64,000 nt of DNA from the NCBI GenBank assembly GCA_047967505.1, contig CM106539.1, one strand, 5' to 3'. Of this stretch, positions 9,700 to 22,842 are shown one piece after another (position 1 is the stretch's first letter; the number at the start of each line of letters is the position of its first letter). A program made the translations under genes and the position numbers. The notes below the pieces were generated by a model. It saw only the letters and a list, made by a program, of their open reading frames with translations, was not told where the DNA came from and ran no database searches. This stretch comes from Dipteris shenzhenensis (lineage: Eukaryota; Polypodiophyta; Polypodiopsida; Gleicheniales).

Positions 9700-10093
9700 T
9701 TGGTGGCTGAGAGAGTTGGGATGGAGACTCTTTTAGGCACCCCAGGAGTAGAGACAGGTCCCATAATAAGCACCTGCTCCATTTCGGGTACTGTCATTGC
9801 AGTGTATTTACATTAGGATGCTTTGTATTGCCCACAAGTATACCTGGTGGAGAGGAGCTGAGGACGCCCATGGCACATCTTGCACATGTCGTGAAGCCAC
9901 CAGGATTCCTTATGGGACCCTAGTAGGGCCCGACTATTCATGTCTGACACTGGATACGACGAGAGCTACGAGTTTCTTTTAGCTCATGTTGCTCGTAGTT
10001 TCAGTTTATTAGTAGGTTTTTTTCCCATAGAGAGAGAACATTCTATCAAACAAGTTGAACAGGATTCATCAGGCTTGCCCGGGCAAATTGAAA

Positions 10094-10133
<40 letters not shown>

Positions 10134-10149
10134 AGAAGCAAAAGAAGGA

Positions 10150-10187
<38 letters not shown>

Positions 10188-10550
10188 AAATCATGGGACC
10201 AAAATAGCAACAAGAGAGAAAGGGGATGAAAAAGTGGAAATTGAATTTCGCTTCTTAACTCACGAACCATTAATAAGGCCATGCCAGGGGCAAGCCAAAA
10301 ACTCCTTATTGACACAGACACCAAGGAAAATATGACTCCCCAATGAAGGGTACAATAGAAAAGAAAGACACAAGGTTATTCCCCCTCTATGGGGGATTTG
10401 CTCGTACAAAGGGCTAAATATCCACTCCGGTGGTTTATAATGCCATATTATACCAAAAATGAAGGAAAGGGCCGTACCAAGCAATGTCTAGGTGTCCGCA
10501 CTGTCTCTATGGAGTCCGGAGTATGGATGAAATTCAACTCCTATCGTACT
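9700..10550. other. No gene recognised; two (GA)n tracts
   Basis: The region has short frames only and no recognisable domain. GA tracts lie at about 10097-10132 and 10152-10182, 20 bp apart. The sequence around 10260-10550 is moderately GC-rich but not codable. Confidence 0.6.
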
Positions 10551-10559
10551 AATCTAAAG

Positions 10560-11350
10560 GATGAACTCCCCTGAGCTACAAGCAGGACCTCTCTCTGTAA
10601 CTGGTCACCGCTCCCCTGGTCACGACCATCTCATCCGGAATCCCAATGAAGACCATCCTCAAAGCTCTCCCCCAAACCTCCTATGCCAGCAGGCAATGCC
10701 AAATGTAGTGCCTCCTAGACTACTCTGGAACCACATTGTGAGCATGCAACAAGAAGACGACCAAACCAATGCCAAGGGCTTTATGTTCCAACACCAAAGG
10801 AAGAGAGAGATCTTCCTTGTCTTGTAACTGTCCTAGAGCGTGCGCTAAAATACTCAAGAAACCTCTCAGAGAGTCCCTGTCTGTGCCAATGCACTTCTAC
10901 TGTTGGTGTGCCGTCAATCCTTCCCATCTGGATCCTCCTGTCCAATCTCACTGAATAGCTGGAAAAAGGAATATCAGGGCATCCTGAAAGAGTCTTTCCA
11001 AAACCACCCTCCTGGGTCCCACTAAATGTACCATCTCCTCCGAAACTAAGCTGCTATCTTGACTCTCTGCGGCGTACATCCTCCAAAGTACTCCATTCCG
11101 ATTTCCTGTCTCTACATCTTGCCGCCATCCCGCACCGTACATGTGAATGAGAACTGGCCTGAGTATCCATCACCAAAAGCAAGATATCACGTCTCGTAAA
11201 TAGCAAAGCCATGATAGAGCCTATGCAACATGTGGCTCCTCAACTACTCTCCAGTCCTAAAAGATTGCACTCTCAATCTCCTCGAGCATGGTTTGGGTTC
11301 CTTTTAAGTCCTTGAATTCTCTATCTTTGAACAAGTGGGGTAACGCCACT
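10560..11350 (-). pseudogene. LINE-C ORF2 relic, zf-RVT-like end
   Basis: On the minus strand a heavily mutated sequence reads, across frames, EHKALGIGLVVFLLHAHN near 10800-10745, ESRRHYIWHCLLA near 10725-10690 and EVWGRALRMVF just after. This resembles the HKALPVG, C..C, H…C, EVW pattern of the zf-RVT region of plant LINEs. A 64-residue open piece (11142-10948) precedes it. Stops are frequent. The family is not LINE-A or LINE-B by visible sequence. Confidence 0.4.
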
Positions 11351-11559
11351 CTCCCACTGTGTTGCACAGACTGAACAAAACCTCCACAGGAGAGGTTGGG
11401 TATGTCCGCAATGGTGTGTCTGGGTGCCTAGCGCCCAATCTAATAAGGTCGTTGAAAAGGAGGGACTGCCGCCTCCTCGCGCGGGATGCCTCTGAAAAAG
11501 TCTCTTGCACTGCATTTCACGCCTTGAGAATAGCTGCTGACCTTTGAGCTCCTACTCAA

Positions 11560-12744
11560 GTGAGTAGCCCTCATCCTAGAAAAATCCACATAGCATTATG
11601 CTCCCAAGGGCCTCCCAACTCTGGCGTGATCTCATGAAGTCTATGAAGTTGCTTCTCGGATAGCATACCTCTGACAAAGAACTTCACGAGCAACGCTCTG
11701 CTTTGGCACTCTAGGTAGCACAATCAGGTTGTGTGTAGGAAACTGCATTTTTGACATGAACACAATGTAGAGTCAGTTCCCATGCAGTAAATTGACACCG
11801 CCTTGGAATGGTTCATTTAGCTCAGATGTTTTACAAGGTATGTCTGAAGAGAGAGTATCACCACATCAGCCTACATGAAAGCAATACAGAGAAAAATCCG
11901 TTTGATTGGTACCTTGTTGTCCTGTCCTTTGGAAAAGAAATGGTACTAACCCATGTGAGATGATTATGCCTCTCTTGATAGGTAGTTGTTTTATTAGGGC
12001 AAGCTTTCTGTATTGTCTTAGTTTTGGTAAACATTGTTGCATGCTTCATCTGATTCCAGTTCCCACAGATTAAGAGTACAAGGCATTCATGAAATGTAGA
12101 TATTTTTTTGCCTCATCTTTGGTGTGCACACAAGAAGGTTTCCACTGTTCAGTTGTGATAAACTCATAGTTTCTGAAGGGTAATAGCTTGCCTTGTTCTA
12201 CCCTCTTGAGGTTCTGGTGCAGCTGTTCGAACAGATAGATGTACACGGACTTTCACTGTTTTGCCACCAGCCTCCAGGGCAAGGAATTCAGGAAGTTTGT
12301 CATTTGATTTTGTGCAAAATCATAATTAACATGATAAGCACACAAGCCCTGCACCCAATGTGTGGGATTCCTATGGTCATTGTTCTAGGTAGAGACTCAG
12401 AGTCACTAGCATGTATTGGAAGGCTCTTCTTTTTACATAAGTTCTCTTAAATGATAAATGGAAACACCTAAGGGGGCCTTAAGCTTTTACACATTATGTT
12501 TGTCTGGGTATTGGGTTGATGTGCTTGGAGTTTTCAAGTTGTTCATCGATGTTCTTGCTTATGTATGGCTTGCAGTGCCGTGCTTTAACTCTTATCAATA
12601 TTAATATGGGTGGAATAGTGAGAGATTTCTGTATTCCACATGTTATGAAGATAAAAGTTCCTCCGTAGCTTTGGGTGGGAAATAAGTTTCTGTTGAACTG
12701 CTCGAGTTGTAGGCATGCTTACTTCTGCAGCCAATTCTTTGCAG
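11560..12744 (+). other. Presumed intron upstream of the AFB last exon
   Basis: I see no F-box, leucine-rich repeat or earlier AFB exon here or anywhere upstream in the window. The sequence is AT-rich with T-rich runs near the 3' end. It ends in two acceptor-like sites, TTCTGCAG (12723-12730) and CTTTGCAG (12737-12744). If the gene is intact, its preceding intron is at least 12.7 kb and contains the LINE cluster. Confidence 0.5.
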
Positions 12745-13485
12745 ATTTTGGACTCAGTCGAGGACAAGGGACTGAAGGCTTTCGCTTCAGCATGCAAAGA
12801 CTTGAGGGATTTACGTGTATACCCTGGCGAGGGAGAAGGACAAGGTGTGTCTGAAGAGGGCCTTGTATCCATTTCGGAGGGTTGTCCAAACCTCACTTCT
12901 ATCCTGTACTTTTGTGGGCAGATGACAAATGCTGCTGTAATAACCATGGCAAGAAGTTGTCCAAAGTTAGAAAGTTTTCGCCTTTGTATTTTGGACCCAT
13001 CAAAGCCAGACCACGCAACTGGTCAGCCAATGGATGAAGGATTTGGAGCCATTGTGAGGGATTGTATATATTTACGTCGTCTGGCTCTTTCGGGTTTACT
13101 TACAGATAAAGCATTTGAGTACATTGGGGCATTTGGAAAGAAGCTAGAAAGATTGTCAGTAGCATTTGCTGGAGGGAGTGATGTAGGAATGCAGTCTGTA
13201 CTTCAAGGGTGTACAAATCTGTGTAAACTTGAGATCAGGGACAGCCCATTCGGAGATATGGCTCTTCTCTCAGGGATACATCGCTACGAGTTTATGCGAT
13301 CTTTATGGATGTCAGATTGCAAAGTAACCATGCAAGCCTGCACTTTATTGCATAGGCAGAAACCTCGCCTGATTATTGAGGTGATTAAAAAAAGGGGGAG
13401 TGAAGATCTTGTTCAGACCTTGTATGTATACCCGTCTACTGTCGGGCCCAGAAAAGACATGCCTCCATCTGTCATAATACTTTGA
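12745..13485 (+). CDS. Auxin receptor F-box protein, AFB4/5-like, last exon
   Basis: TIR1/AFB proteins are the F-box subunits of SCF ubiquitin ligases. They bind auxin in a leucine-rich-repeat fold and recruit Aux/IAA repressors in the nucleus. About 247 residues are open from the acceptor at 12744 to TGA at 13483-13485, matching the C-terminal 40 percent of the family. Family blocks include ILYFCGQMTNAAVITMA, ESFRLCIL, PMDEGFGAIV, SGLLTDKAFEYIG, SVAFAGGSD, LEIRDSPFGD and MRSLWMSDC. The AFB4/5 type is indicated by RRLALSGL (Ala where TIR1 has the auxin-contacting Ser), RDSPFGDMALLSGIHRY and the TLYVYPS…GPR…VIIL end. The start is the conserved intron position before ILDSVEDKGL. No frame damage is seen. 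Earlier exons are outside the window or lost, so gene status is unproven. Confidence 0.85.
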   Translation: MLDSVEDKGLKAFASACKDLRDLRVYPGEGEGQGVSEEGLVSISEGCPNLTSILYFCGQMTNAAVITMARSCPKLESFRLCILDPSKPDHATGQPMDEGFGAIVRDCIYLRRLALSGLLTDKAFEYIGAFGKKLERLSVAFAGGSDVGMQSVLQGCTNLCKLEIRDSPFGDMALLSGIHRYEFMRSLWMSDCKVTMQACTLLHRQKPRLIIEVIKKRGSEDLVQTLYVYPSTVGPRKDMPPSVIIL

Positions 13486-14650
13486 ATTTGCAAAGGTAGC
13501 TCCCCATTGATCACACAACAAAGTCAAACAAATGGTTTTAAACATCTTATATATTCTTTTGTTGATCTGTTGTCTCCTTCAGTTGGAAGAGGGTGATTAG
13601 CTTTCACAAGACTAGAGGTCCCTCGTAAAGAACTTAACCTCACAACCTTCAGGTCTTGCCTGTGTACCTCAAGAAATGAGTATTGAAACCATTCTTTGCC
13701 TTTACGCTGATGTCATGGGAACTTTCAGGGTACAGTTCAGCGTCTGCATATTAGGTATTGGTACATATAGCAAAGGCTTCTATCCTTATCCAAAAGCATA
13801 TCTAAATTTCGGCAGTCCTGTCATTACGGCCAGTTCACTAGAGGCACAGGTAGCCTCCATGGTATGCATTCAATCCCAAGGGGTCTTCTCAGTTGTCTCA
13901 GTTGCTCCAGGTCCCGTCATCCCTGGCATTCACGGACTTAGATTTCTATTCTATTCTATTGGTTCTTGCAATTCCATTTCTTGCAGTAAAATATGGAACT
14001 GTTTTCACCTGTTATAAAGGCCAATGTTATATTCACCATCAGTGTGTTTTTGCATGCATTGACGCTCATTTCAGAGCCATCCCAATGAGTCCTCATCTGA
14101 TGACGACTTATCAATTGTTTACCTCCTTTTATGCTTTTCCTCCAAAGGTTTGCAATATTCAGGGCATTATGGCATAGGTTGTCTAAATGTCTCAGATTTA
14201 AGCGAGGCATTGTGCCCCTAGCATTTCACAATACATTCATTGTGGAATGTCTACTATGTTTGGAGATGTATTCCATATTACTTCTTGTCTACCTGACCTG
14301 GTGTCCTTCATATATTAGCGAACAGTCTTTGCAATTAAAAAGTCAGCTATCAACAAGGAGAGGAGTTGGAAAAGGTTTCAACGTAGTAGTTGAGAAAGGA
14401 AGTCTATCTTGAGCCAATAGTTTAGATTCAATTCCTCGTAGGCCAGGTAATCTCCAATAGTAAACCAGTTGTATTCTTCCATTGCAGCCCTTATGTTGTA
14501 TTCGTTGTTTTACTTGGTGGTCATATAGCAAAAGATAGGAGGATACATGCAAGTCTTATGTTGTCAAGTGCATGTGTTGTGCATGGTAGGTCTCGTGGGA
14601 GTGTCTTTGTAAGAGTTTATGAGGGTCTAGGTTAAAAAATCTAGTCTAGA
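13486..14650 (+). other. 3' flank or 3' UTR of the AFB exon
   Basis: This is unique-looking, non-coding sequence directly after the AFB stop. T-rich acceptor-like sites occur (for example TTTCTTGCAG near 13978-13987), so spliced 3' UTR is possible but not shown. No clear polyadenylation signal can be singled out. Confidence 0.4.
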
Positions 14651-16657
14651 GTCAAGGTATGTTTCGAGGAAAACTATATTCAATAAAATATTGAATAGGG
14701 AAGATTTGGAGTCTAAAATTGGTCTCATAAGGAATGTTTTGGTTCATAGGCTTTGGTAGGGTCCCATGATGCCCTAATCGTCCTAACCATATAGGTTTGA
14801 GTCCATACTTGTGCCCTTCCTTTTTCCACACGACGATGGGATAGGCCCACTCCTTTGTTACCAAAATTTGAATTCTCTTTCCCCCTCCCACTCTCCTCTT
14901 GTATCCCCCACATCTCCCTCCACCTCCCTCTACACCTTCCTTATCCCACCACGCCCTTCTCTTGCCCATGTGCATGCCTTGTTCCTCCCTCCTCATTCGA
15001 CACCTTGCTTCTATATACATTCCCTATTCCTTCTGCCTCTTCCCCTTGTATTTTGCTCTTGATTAACTAAATCCTCATCTCACCCTTCCTCTTGCTCTCT
15101 TTCCTTACTCCACACCATAGGCGTGTAAAATAGAGGAGCCACGCTCATCTCATCCTCTCTCTTTCTCTCTTGCACTCTCTTTATCACCACTTGTGCTCTC
15201 CTATGTTAAAGAGACCACAAGATAAGAGCTTTCATAAAGATGAACATGCTTGTTACCTTGTACACAAAGATTGTGGTTCACATCATGTTGTATATCATAT
15301 GGAATGTGCACGAGATGTCTTCAAAGGTGCTACAAATAGACAGGACGACCATTGCTCTTGTGTAGGAACTTCATGGAAGGAGCAATGAGCATGGAGAACA
15401 CTGATAATGCATAAGTTCTAAAAAATTAACTAATGATAGCTCTAGTAGTGCTCATGGACCCTACATAGACATGTTAGACCAAATGGATGGGAGCAAGGTG
15501 CTTAGAGAATGTGATGTTAGAGCTATAAGGCATGAGGCTTATACAATCTCAAAACATCAAAAACATTCTAGTCGTCTATTACAAAGAAGTGTTGTTAGAT
15601 TCCCTAGCTAGTACTTATACATGGTATCTGCTTGACCTATTGTCCTCTTTCTCATTGTCCAACTTTTGATGTCACTTCATTTAACTAATCGCCTATAAGT
15701 CTTCCATTACTATTACATATATTAATTTCTAAATTATGAAAATCAGTCTATGTGATTTGTTAATAGTATGACCTTTTGACATTTTGTTTTGGATGTTAGA
15801 ATTAGTTACTCCATCCATTGTGTATTATAGGAAAATGTTAATTTGACCACAATTATGAACACTAATGTGGAAGCAAATCAAGGCAATATTCTTGGTTACC
15901 TTCTTTTTTTATAGGAAAATATTGTCTATGGTTGCATCCGATTTACTTCATCTGCTGTGATATTTCATACATTTGAGTTAGATAGTATGAGATCTTGATA
16001 TTCTACTCTAGATGGAATCATGAGCTTGTGTCATGAATATGTGCGGATATTACTAATTTGGTTGGATAAATGTAGTATAATGCCTACCTTCCTTACTTCT
16101 ATGAAGTTGTTCACCTTGAATGTGCTAGGTGATTTATGAGTAAAATGTATTGAGAATCACAATCACCAAATTGCATGTGTTGTCTTGTAATAAATGGAAG
16201 CGAAGGGAATATCTAATAGATCTGATACCATAAGCATAGCTAAAACACCCTCTATGATTGCAAATTCATGTTCTAGTGAGAGAATGTTAAGTCTAGAGAG
16301 AGCATGAAATTTAGTGTGCTTTAGTAACCTTTAGTGATCTAGTGCCATATCAAAGAGTCTAATAACTTTTTGTTCTAATAATTTATTTAAGATTTGTCTA
16401 TTCTAGGATGATGTTGGAGAAAAGCTTTACATATTTGTAATCACCATCCTATAGAGACAGTGTCAGGGCTCATGTTTAGACATCCTATCATACAAAGCAT
16501 TCCACACTCTTTGGATAGTGTGTTCACTCCACTCTTGTGTTCTTGAACACTCTAACTCTATGTGCATGCAAGATCATCACTATCAACATTTGACGGCATA
16601 CCCTACAACTCTTTCAATCTACCCTCAACCTTGCAATATCTTCCCTTCATCTCTTGC

Positions 16658-16660
<3 letters not shown>
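14651..16660. other. No gene recognised; pyrimidine-rich then AT-rich sequence
   Basis: 14860-15210 is rich in CT on the + strand and gives spurious proline/serine/leucine-rich frames. 15400-16500 is AT-rich with frequent stops in every frame. A weak TGATACCAT at about 16225-16233 resembles an LTR-element primer site, but no LTR pair was found. Confidence 0.5.

Positions 16661-16661
<1 letters not shown>

Positions 16662-16704
<43 letters not shown>
16662..16704. repeat. (TC)n microsatellite
   Basis: About 21 uninterrupted TC units. Frames across it encode only Leu-Ser or Arg-Glu repeats and are not genes. Confidence 0.95.
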
Positions 16705-16708
<4 letters not shown>

Positions 16709-18670
16709 TCAGATCTACTCCAACCCTTATCTCTTGTTGGAAATCTACCTTCACACCCACACTGATCTACTTCTTGAACCCTTGAACTCTCCATTAGAGT
16801 TCTCAAATTTCAACTTCAAGACAAGTGGGATTATGTCGATGGGTCTACACCTAGACCATTGGATGATCCAGCAAGCAAGAGCTCTCAAATTTCAACCCCC
16901 ATGAATTAGCAAAAGAGGATAGTTCTCCACTTTGTCAACCATATATCTTTTTTGAATCCTTAAAACTTCTCCAAAGGTTAATGCCCAAATGGAGGTGTAG
17001 ATATCCCTCCAAATCCTCATGATTAAATATTATTCTTCACACAAGCTAATGCAATAACTACTGTTAATGCTGCAACCTAAACTTTGAATGGAATATGACT
17101 TGAATCCCTATGCTACATAATCAACATATCTACTACCTTGAGCTAACATAACACTCATAAGTGACACAAACCTCAGTATATGCCAAAAAGAGAATACGTG
17201 AAAATTTAGAGTGATCATGCATAGGCATGAGTAAGAAAGAAAATACAAGAGGCCTTCATGGAAAGCTAAGAGTGAGTAACATTTTTGTATCAAGCCATTG
17301 AAGATGAACTATCTAGGGTGGGGGTGGTTCTCTTCTGGAAGTATTGAATGATGCTCTCCTCCACCTCTAGCCTTGCCTTGATCTTGGGGTGATCTTGGGC
17401 TGGTTGCATCTGTGGCAATGATCTGAAACTTCTCTCATCTCCTCCCTTTATCCTCATTGGTTATCATCCTATCTTTCCTTATTCATTCTTCCACTTCATC
17501 TCTTAATGACTTCCATGACTCTGTCACTACACCATCCTCTGACTCGTAGATGCTACCTTAACTCCTTCATGTGCACATCATATTGGCCCTAACCGATACT
17601 AAGCTAGACTTGTGGTCAGATCATTTCAATTGACACAACTTGCCATCCTCCATGTGTACCTCCATGTTTAACACTCAAGTTGGCCATGTGACCTTTGGGT
17701 TAAATTATCTCAGATATCAGCCTTGTTTGTCATCACCTCTAACTATTTGGGTAGTACATGGTTGCTTGGACATGCAGTGATATCACTTATCACTCCAATG
17801 CACATGCACCATAGGTCATGTGTCCTCCCTTGTACATGGTCTATTTTAATCAAAGATCACAAGTTATCCTTTATAGGGGTTCTATGATAAACGTCTTGTT
17901 GAGAATCACATGGTGAATAAGCAATGCAATAAGGAGAGAAAATGATGGACAATGGAAGTGAGGGAACAATTGAATGCGATTGATTGATGAGATGTTTGGC
18001 AAGTAGAAGGATGACTCCTTTTGTAAAGAAAGGTAGCCTTCTCTTCCCACATACACACATCACAAGTGATGTCAATTGAGGGAATCTCACTAACAACAGG
18101 GTGAGGTCACACACACTTTTCAAAGCTAATCATGACCTTATCTAACACCAAAGGTCACTTGACCCTTCAGCCTCACACAAGCCTCAAACCAAAAACCACT
18201 TATCCACTTACATGAAAGCTAGATCCTAGTTCTCACAATTGGTCTAAAATACCCAACAAGTCCCTTAGGTTCTCAAGCTACTAATGACCTTCCAGATCCC
18301 TATAGCATAGACTCGTATCATGCTCAATCATTTAAAACTTTTATCTCATTAGAAATTACCAAAGTGTAAAATCATGCTTAAAACTGTAACCAAATGTGAA
18401 AATAAAGTATATGGATGTTTCCCCAAGGTGGATAAGACCTTGTATAAGGTTAATTTGACCACAAAACCAAAAAAAGGACCTTGATCTACACTTTCTCCCA
18501 AAAGAAAAGATTGTGGATCTAGCTCAATAACTTGAGTTTCTACGTTTCAATTGGGAAAAACATACTCTAGAGTGTTTCCCTAACATAGGGGGACACTATT
18601 CATGGGTCGTATTGCAAAAATTATCACTTCAAATGTTTGATATTTTTGCATAAAAGTGCTAAGTAATATA

Positions 18671-18850
18671 TCAATTGAGGTGAAAAAAGTGGGCAATTTT
18701 GTCCAAAAGAAATGGGTCATGTACTAAAGTGTAGTACTTTCCCATATTGATAAGTTAACTACTCAAAATGCAGACTTCCCAAGTACATATCAATTGTGGT
18801 GAAAAAATGGACAGAATTGTCCAAAATCAAGGGTTCTTATACTATAGTCT
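18671..18850. repeat. Degenerate direct repeat, period about 117 bp
   Basis: ATATCAATTGAGGTGAAAAA…TTGTCCAAAA near 18668-18710 recurs as CATATCAATTGTGGTGAAAAA…TTGTCCAAAA near 18785-18828, with the following lines also alike. Function is unknown. Confidence 0.6.
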
Positions 18851-19393
18851 TAATAATTTGCCATGCTGAGAAGTCGATAATCAAAAGTTATAGGAGCCAA
18901 GGTGATGCTCTAGTGCAATTGCCAAACTTTATTTTGAGAACAGCCCTTGAACCTAAGCATAACACTAATTTGGTTTCTTTATTTTTGTCATATTATGTAA
19001 ACTTTGATGTTAGAATTCTTCTCCTTGGTTTTTAAGTACGATTTGCTTGCTTTGATAAACCAAATGTGATTGATTATAGCCCATTGCCATGATTAAACAT
19101 GTGCAATTAACATATTGGACGTTCAAACACTTACTAAACAAGAGATGTGTTGTCATACTAGAAAATATATCCTATCTAGTGATGACATTACACTCATCAA
19201 CAACTTCTACATCAAATTAAACAAAAAAATGGCATTAGACAAGGTACATTCGATGATACATATAATTGGGCATGCCTATTGATATTTCATTACAATATCA
19301 AATCACATGATAGGACAAAAACCAAACGGATGTCCACTAGACATAACATTGTTAATTGTGAATATTGTTATACCTAGTTGTGACATGGATAAC

Positions 19394-19410
19394 AAGTGGG
19401 GAGATGTGTT
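19394..19410 (+). other. Candidate polypurine tract and LTR start
   Basis: AAGTGGGGAGA is followed by TGTGTTATAAACC, the usual arrangement of a polypurine primer and the TG start of a 3' LTR on the + strand. No partner LTR or coding domain was identified nearby, so the element is unassigned. Confidence 0.35.
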
Positions 19411-21199
19411 ATAAACCTTCCTTCCCCATGTAACATGCATTGTTCTAACAAAGTGTTAGGTTGTATGGTGGCAGGTTAGTATCTCTAGGATTAAAGTTGA
19501 TCAAACTTGAGATCTCTTATGGAATTGAGTGCATATGACACTTGGCTAGTTCAAGGCTCTATGCACTAATAGACCAAATTTAAGAAGCAAACCACACCCA
19601 TCTCTATGAGAAGGATGGGAAGAATAATATAAGGAAGACATTTTGAGTCTTATCACCCATTTTATAGGTATATCCTTAGGCATATATTTGAATTTATTTA
19701 CAAGATATATGTTTGCTTGAGGTAATTGCTTTGCTCCACCTCTTCTCAAGTAGGCTACTTGGCTGCCTTTGTTGAGTGGTTGACAGATATTGCAATATTG
19801 ATGGATGCTCATGGATGGCTAGCTGAGAATGAAGGCTTGGCAAGAGATCAATCACTTATGAATATTTATTCCTTGATTGTGCACACTTATGAATGTTTCT
19901 CAAGTGTGAGCTATAATAGAGCTTGAAGGCTAGTTTGACTAAATTCTAGCAATGTCAATCTAAGAAAAGCATCCATAGAAGAATAGTTTGCATTTGTTGG
20001 AGAGTGTTCATGCTTAGACATGTAGAACATTTAAAAAAAAATAGCTACATAGGCCCTAGATTGGGCTAACAATATATGCATAGAAGATTTACCAATTTAC
20101 AACATAGTAGAGCTATAGTAGTGAGGAAGAAGAGGTCACATGTCTTAGGATAGCATGTGGCAAGCTTTTATTAATCTCTCTATCTACATGTATGGCTTAT
20201 ACTCCATTATTTCCTTATTTAGACTATCACTATACATGGTAGACTCATTGATCTTATCATATCTAGACATGAAACTATTTAGACTTATTCTCAATGTCCA
20301 TTGTGGACATGTACCACATCTCTAAGTGGTCATTTCAGGATTTAAGTACTCCACTCCATTTTATTGATATTGCGTAGCATTGACATTTCCTAATTTTTAC
20401 CTAAAGATATCTACTTATGCTTCTATAGCACAATATTATACAACCTAGGCCATGCTAGGGCAGAGGCAAAAAATATATTTGATATTGATATCTAGTGACT
20501 TTGTTCATTCAATATGCTTTGAATTCCTACATGCATACCTTAGGTTGCTATGTCCATTGGAGCTAAATTGTAAAAATAAAGAATAAATCATAGTATAATG
20601 AAACATATAGCATTGAAGTATATGCATTAGGCTAGAATTAGACCTCCTTGGGTGTTGCATCGAGTATCAAGTCATCTCATTATATTCCTCCCTAATATTT
20701 AGGGCTATCTTGATAGTGTTTTATCAATGCCTCCTATTAGGTCTAGAAATTATGCTTTTTGGCTAAAATTCTATAGTGGATCTTTTCTAGTACTTGATAG
20801 TTACATGTAGTTCTATTGACTGCACTTCTCAATACATTTAGAGTTAACATCAATTCCGAATTTATGGTTTCTTTAATGTAAGTTTTGCTAGAACCTAGTA
20901 TGATTTCTTTGGCTTTGACATTTATTTGAACCTACATTTTTCATGAGTCCACTCTCAACTACTTTGACATTTCTCCTTGTATATCTTTTCTTGTAGAATT
21001 AAGGTTAAGATGTAGCTCTAGCACTCAAGGGGTGAACAACTAAGAAACCTTAGATATGGTGTGTGTTATTAGTATTGGTAGAGTCTTGATAATGGAAGGA
21101 AATACCAACGCTAACAGTGCTTTTGTAAAAGGAGAATATTAGAAAATTAGGCACAAACCAAACTTTGACATCTTATATCTTTTGATAACAAATCCAAAT

Positions 21200-21700
21200 C
21201 AGGTCACGTAGCATGATTGTTCCACACATAATTTGGGACACCATGATACCTGGTGTTGAGGTAGACATTCAAGGTGTGAGGATTCCTGGCATTTCCACAT
21301 TATGCATCTCAACAGAACAAATGTTGTGCTTGCTAGAGAATGGCTTTATAATATTGGTCATAGCTTGTAGTAGAGTTATTTAAATAACTCCATCATATTT
21401 GAAAAACATGGTAGAGTCTTGTAGATCTAGGGAGAACACCATGTACCTAATTCTCACTTATTTGTTCGATTGAACTGGAATCACTTCTACACCAGTGAGA
21501 ATGCAAGAAATATATTTATGAAATTAGATCTGTATACCACAATTGAGCTTGATGTTGTTGAAAAAGCATAAAGCTTCTTTGAATAATTTAATAGTTGAGG
21601 GTTAAAAAACCTTTTTGCTTTGATTTTCTTGATAGTTTACCCTTGAGAGAGAAGTAGATCATAAAGTAGACATATTGTAGAGCAATTAAAATTACCAGGT
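21200..21700 (+). repeat. Dispersed repeat, copy 1
   Basis: Diverged but collinear with 24410-24930 in the same orientation. Shared blocks include TAGAGTTATTTAAAT and CTCCATCATATTTGAAAAAC, then ATGGTAGAGTCTT, then AAAGCATAAAGCTTCTTT and TTGAGAGAGAAGTAGATC. Copy 2 lies between the gag and RT relics of Gypsy-1, so copy 1 is probably another piece of the same family. Confidence 0.7.
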
Positions 21701-22741
21701 TGTTTCATCTAGGACAAAATATTTAAAAAACATAATCTTATATTGATTGGATCCCATATAGTGGTAGGCTTTGAATTCTTCATAATAATGAGAAGACTCA
21801 GGTTTGATGGAATTTATATGAAGGTTCATTATGATTTCATCTAGGGTATGGGCATATGCTAAGGAACTTGTTATGTTTTATTATTATCGGAGCCTGCTAG
21901 TATTGCATTTCCATTGCCCATAGTTTTGCCTTTCCTGCTTGGCTTCATCTATATCACTTGTTTTTGCATTTTTGCTAGCATCCATTCCTTAGAAGCTATT
22001 TATGGTCTATTCCAACCATGATGGAATTTTCCTTGAGGTCACCTTGCACTTGAGGAGCCTTGCACCTAGATTTGTAGCCCAAGGAGGCTACCTACCTGCT
22101 ACAAAGAAGTTCATCTAAGTAGTGCAGAAAACTACGAAGATGGTAGTGTCAAAAATGGTAGAGAATGCAATGAGTGTAGTAAGAGCAACAAACTTTAGAT
22201 TCAATTAATCATTAGAGTTATAGAGAGAGGCATATAGGATAAGGAAGGGATAGCTATGACTACATGAGAAAGAGATGCCCACAACAAAGGGTGAATTGAT
22301 GCAGTCTCATTGACTTGTAGAGAAGTACAAAAGAAGCATTGTTCAAAGGCCACGAGACCCAGATCTATCTCTTGGATTTGGGAAGTTCAATATTTTGTCA
22401 AGCTCCCTAAGGATAGCTAGAGGACATATGATAATGGCTGATTGTCTTAGCTATTAATAGATAGGAGCTTTGGATCATGGATCAAGTCATAGAATTGCCT
22501 CCAAGGAGTTAACAATCCATGCCGTGCTAAACTTACTTGTATTGCAAGACTTGCTTCCAAGAAGTGCAAATAGTTGAACTGATGAGAAGAAAAACTAGGG
22601 GGGAAGAAAAACATGACCATTTAAAAAGCATAGAGGCAAAGATAACAAAGGGTCCACATCATTTAAAGGCACATTAGCACTGACAAAAAGCCACATCAGT
22701 GATTCTTTTTATTGACTCTCTTGCCAAAGTCCCCCCCCTCC

Positions 22742-22746
<5 letters not shown>

Positions 22747-22793
<47 letters not shown>

Positions 22794-22842
22794 CCCCCCT
22801 CTGTCTCCCTCTCCCTCTCCCTCTCCCTCTCTCTCTCTCTCT

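Larger units (their letters stand above)
16705..22740. other. Long AT-rich non-coding block of decayed elements
   Basis: No frame above 90 residues and no recognised domain. Visible structure is limited to a degenerate direct repeat at 18671-18850, a polypurine/LTR-like junction at 19394-19410 and a dispersed repeat at about 21200-21700 that recurs at 24410-24930. The block is probably old LTR-retrotransposon debris. Confidence 0.5.
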
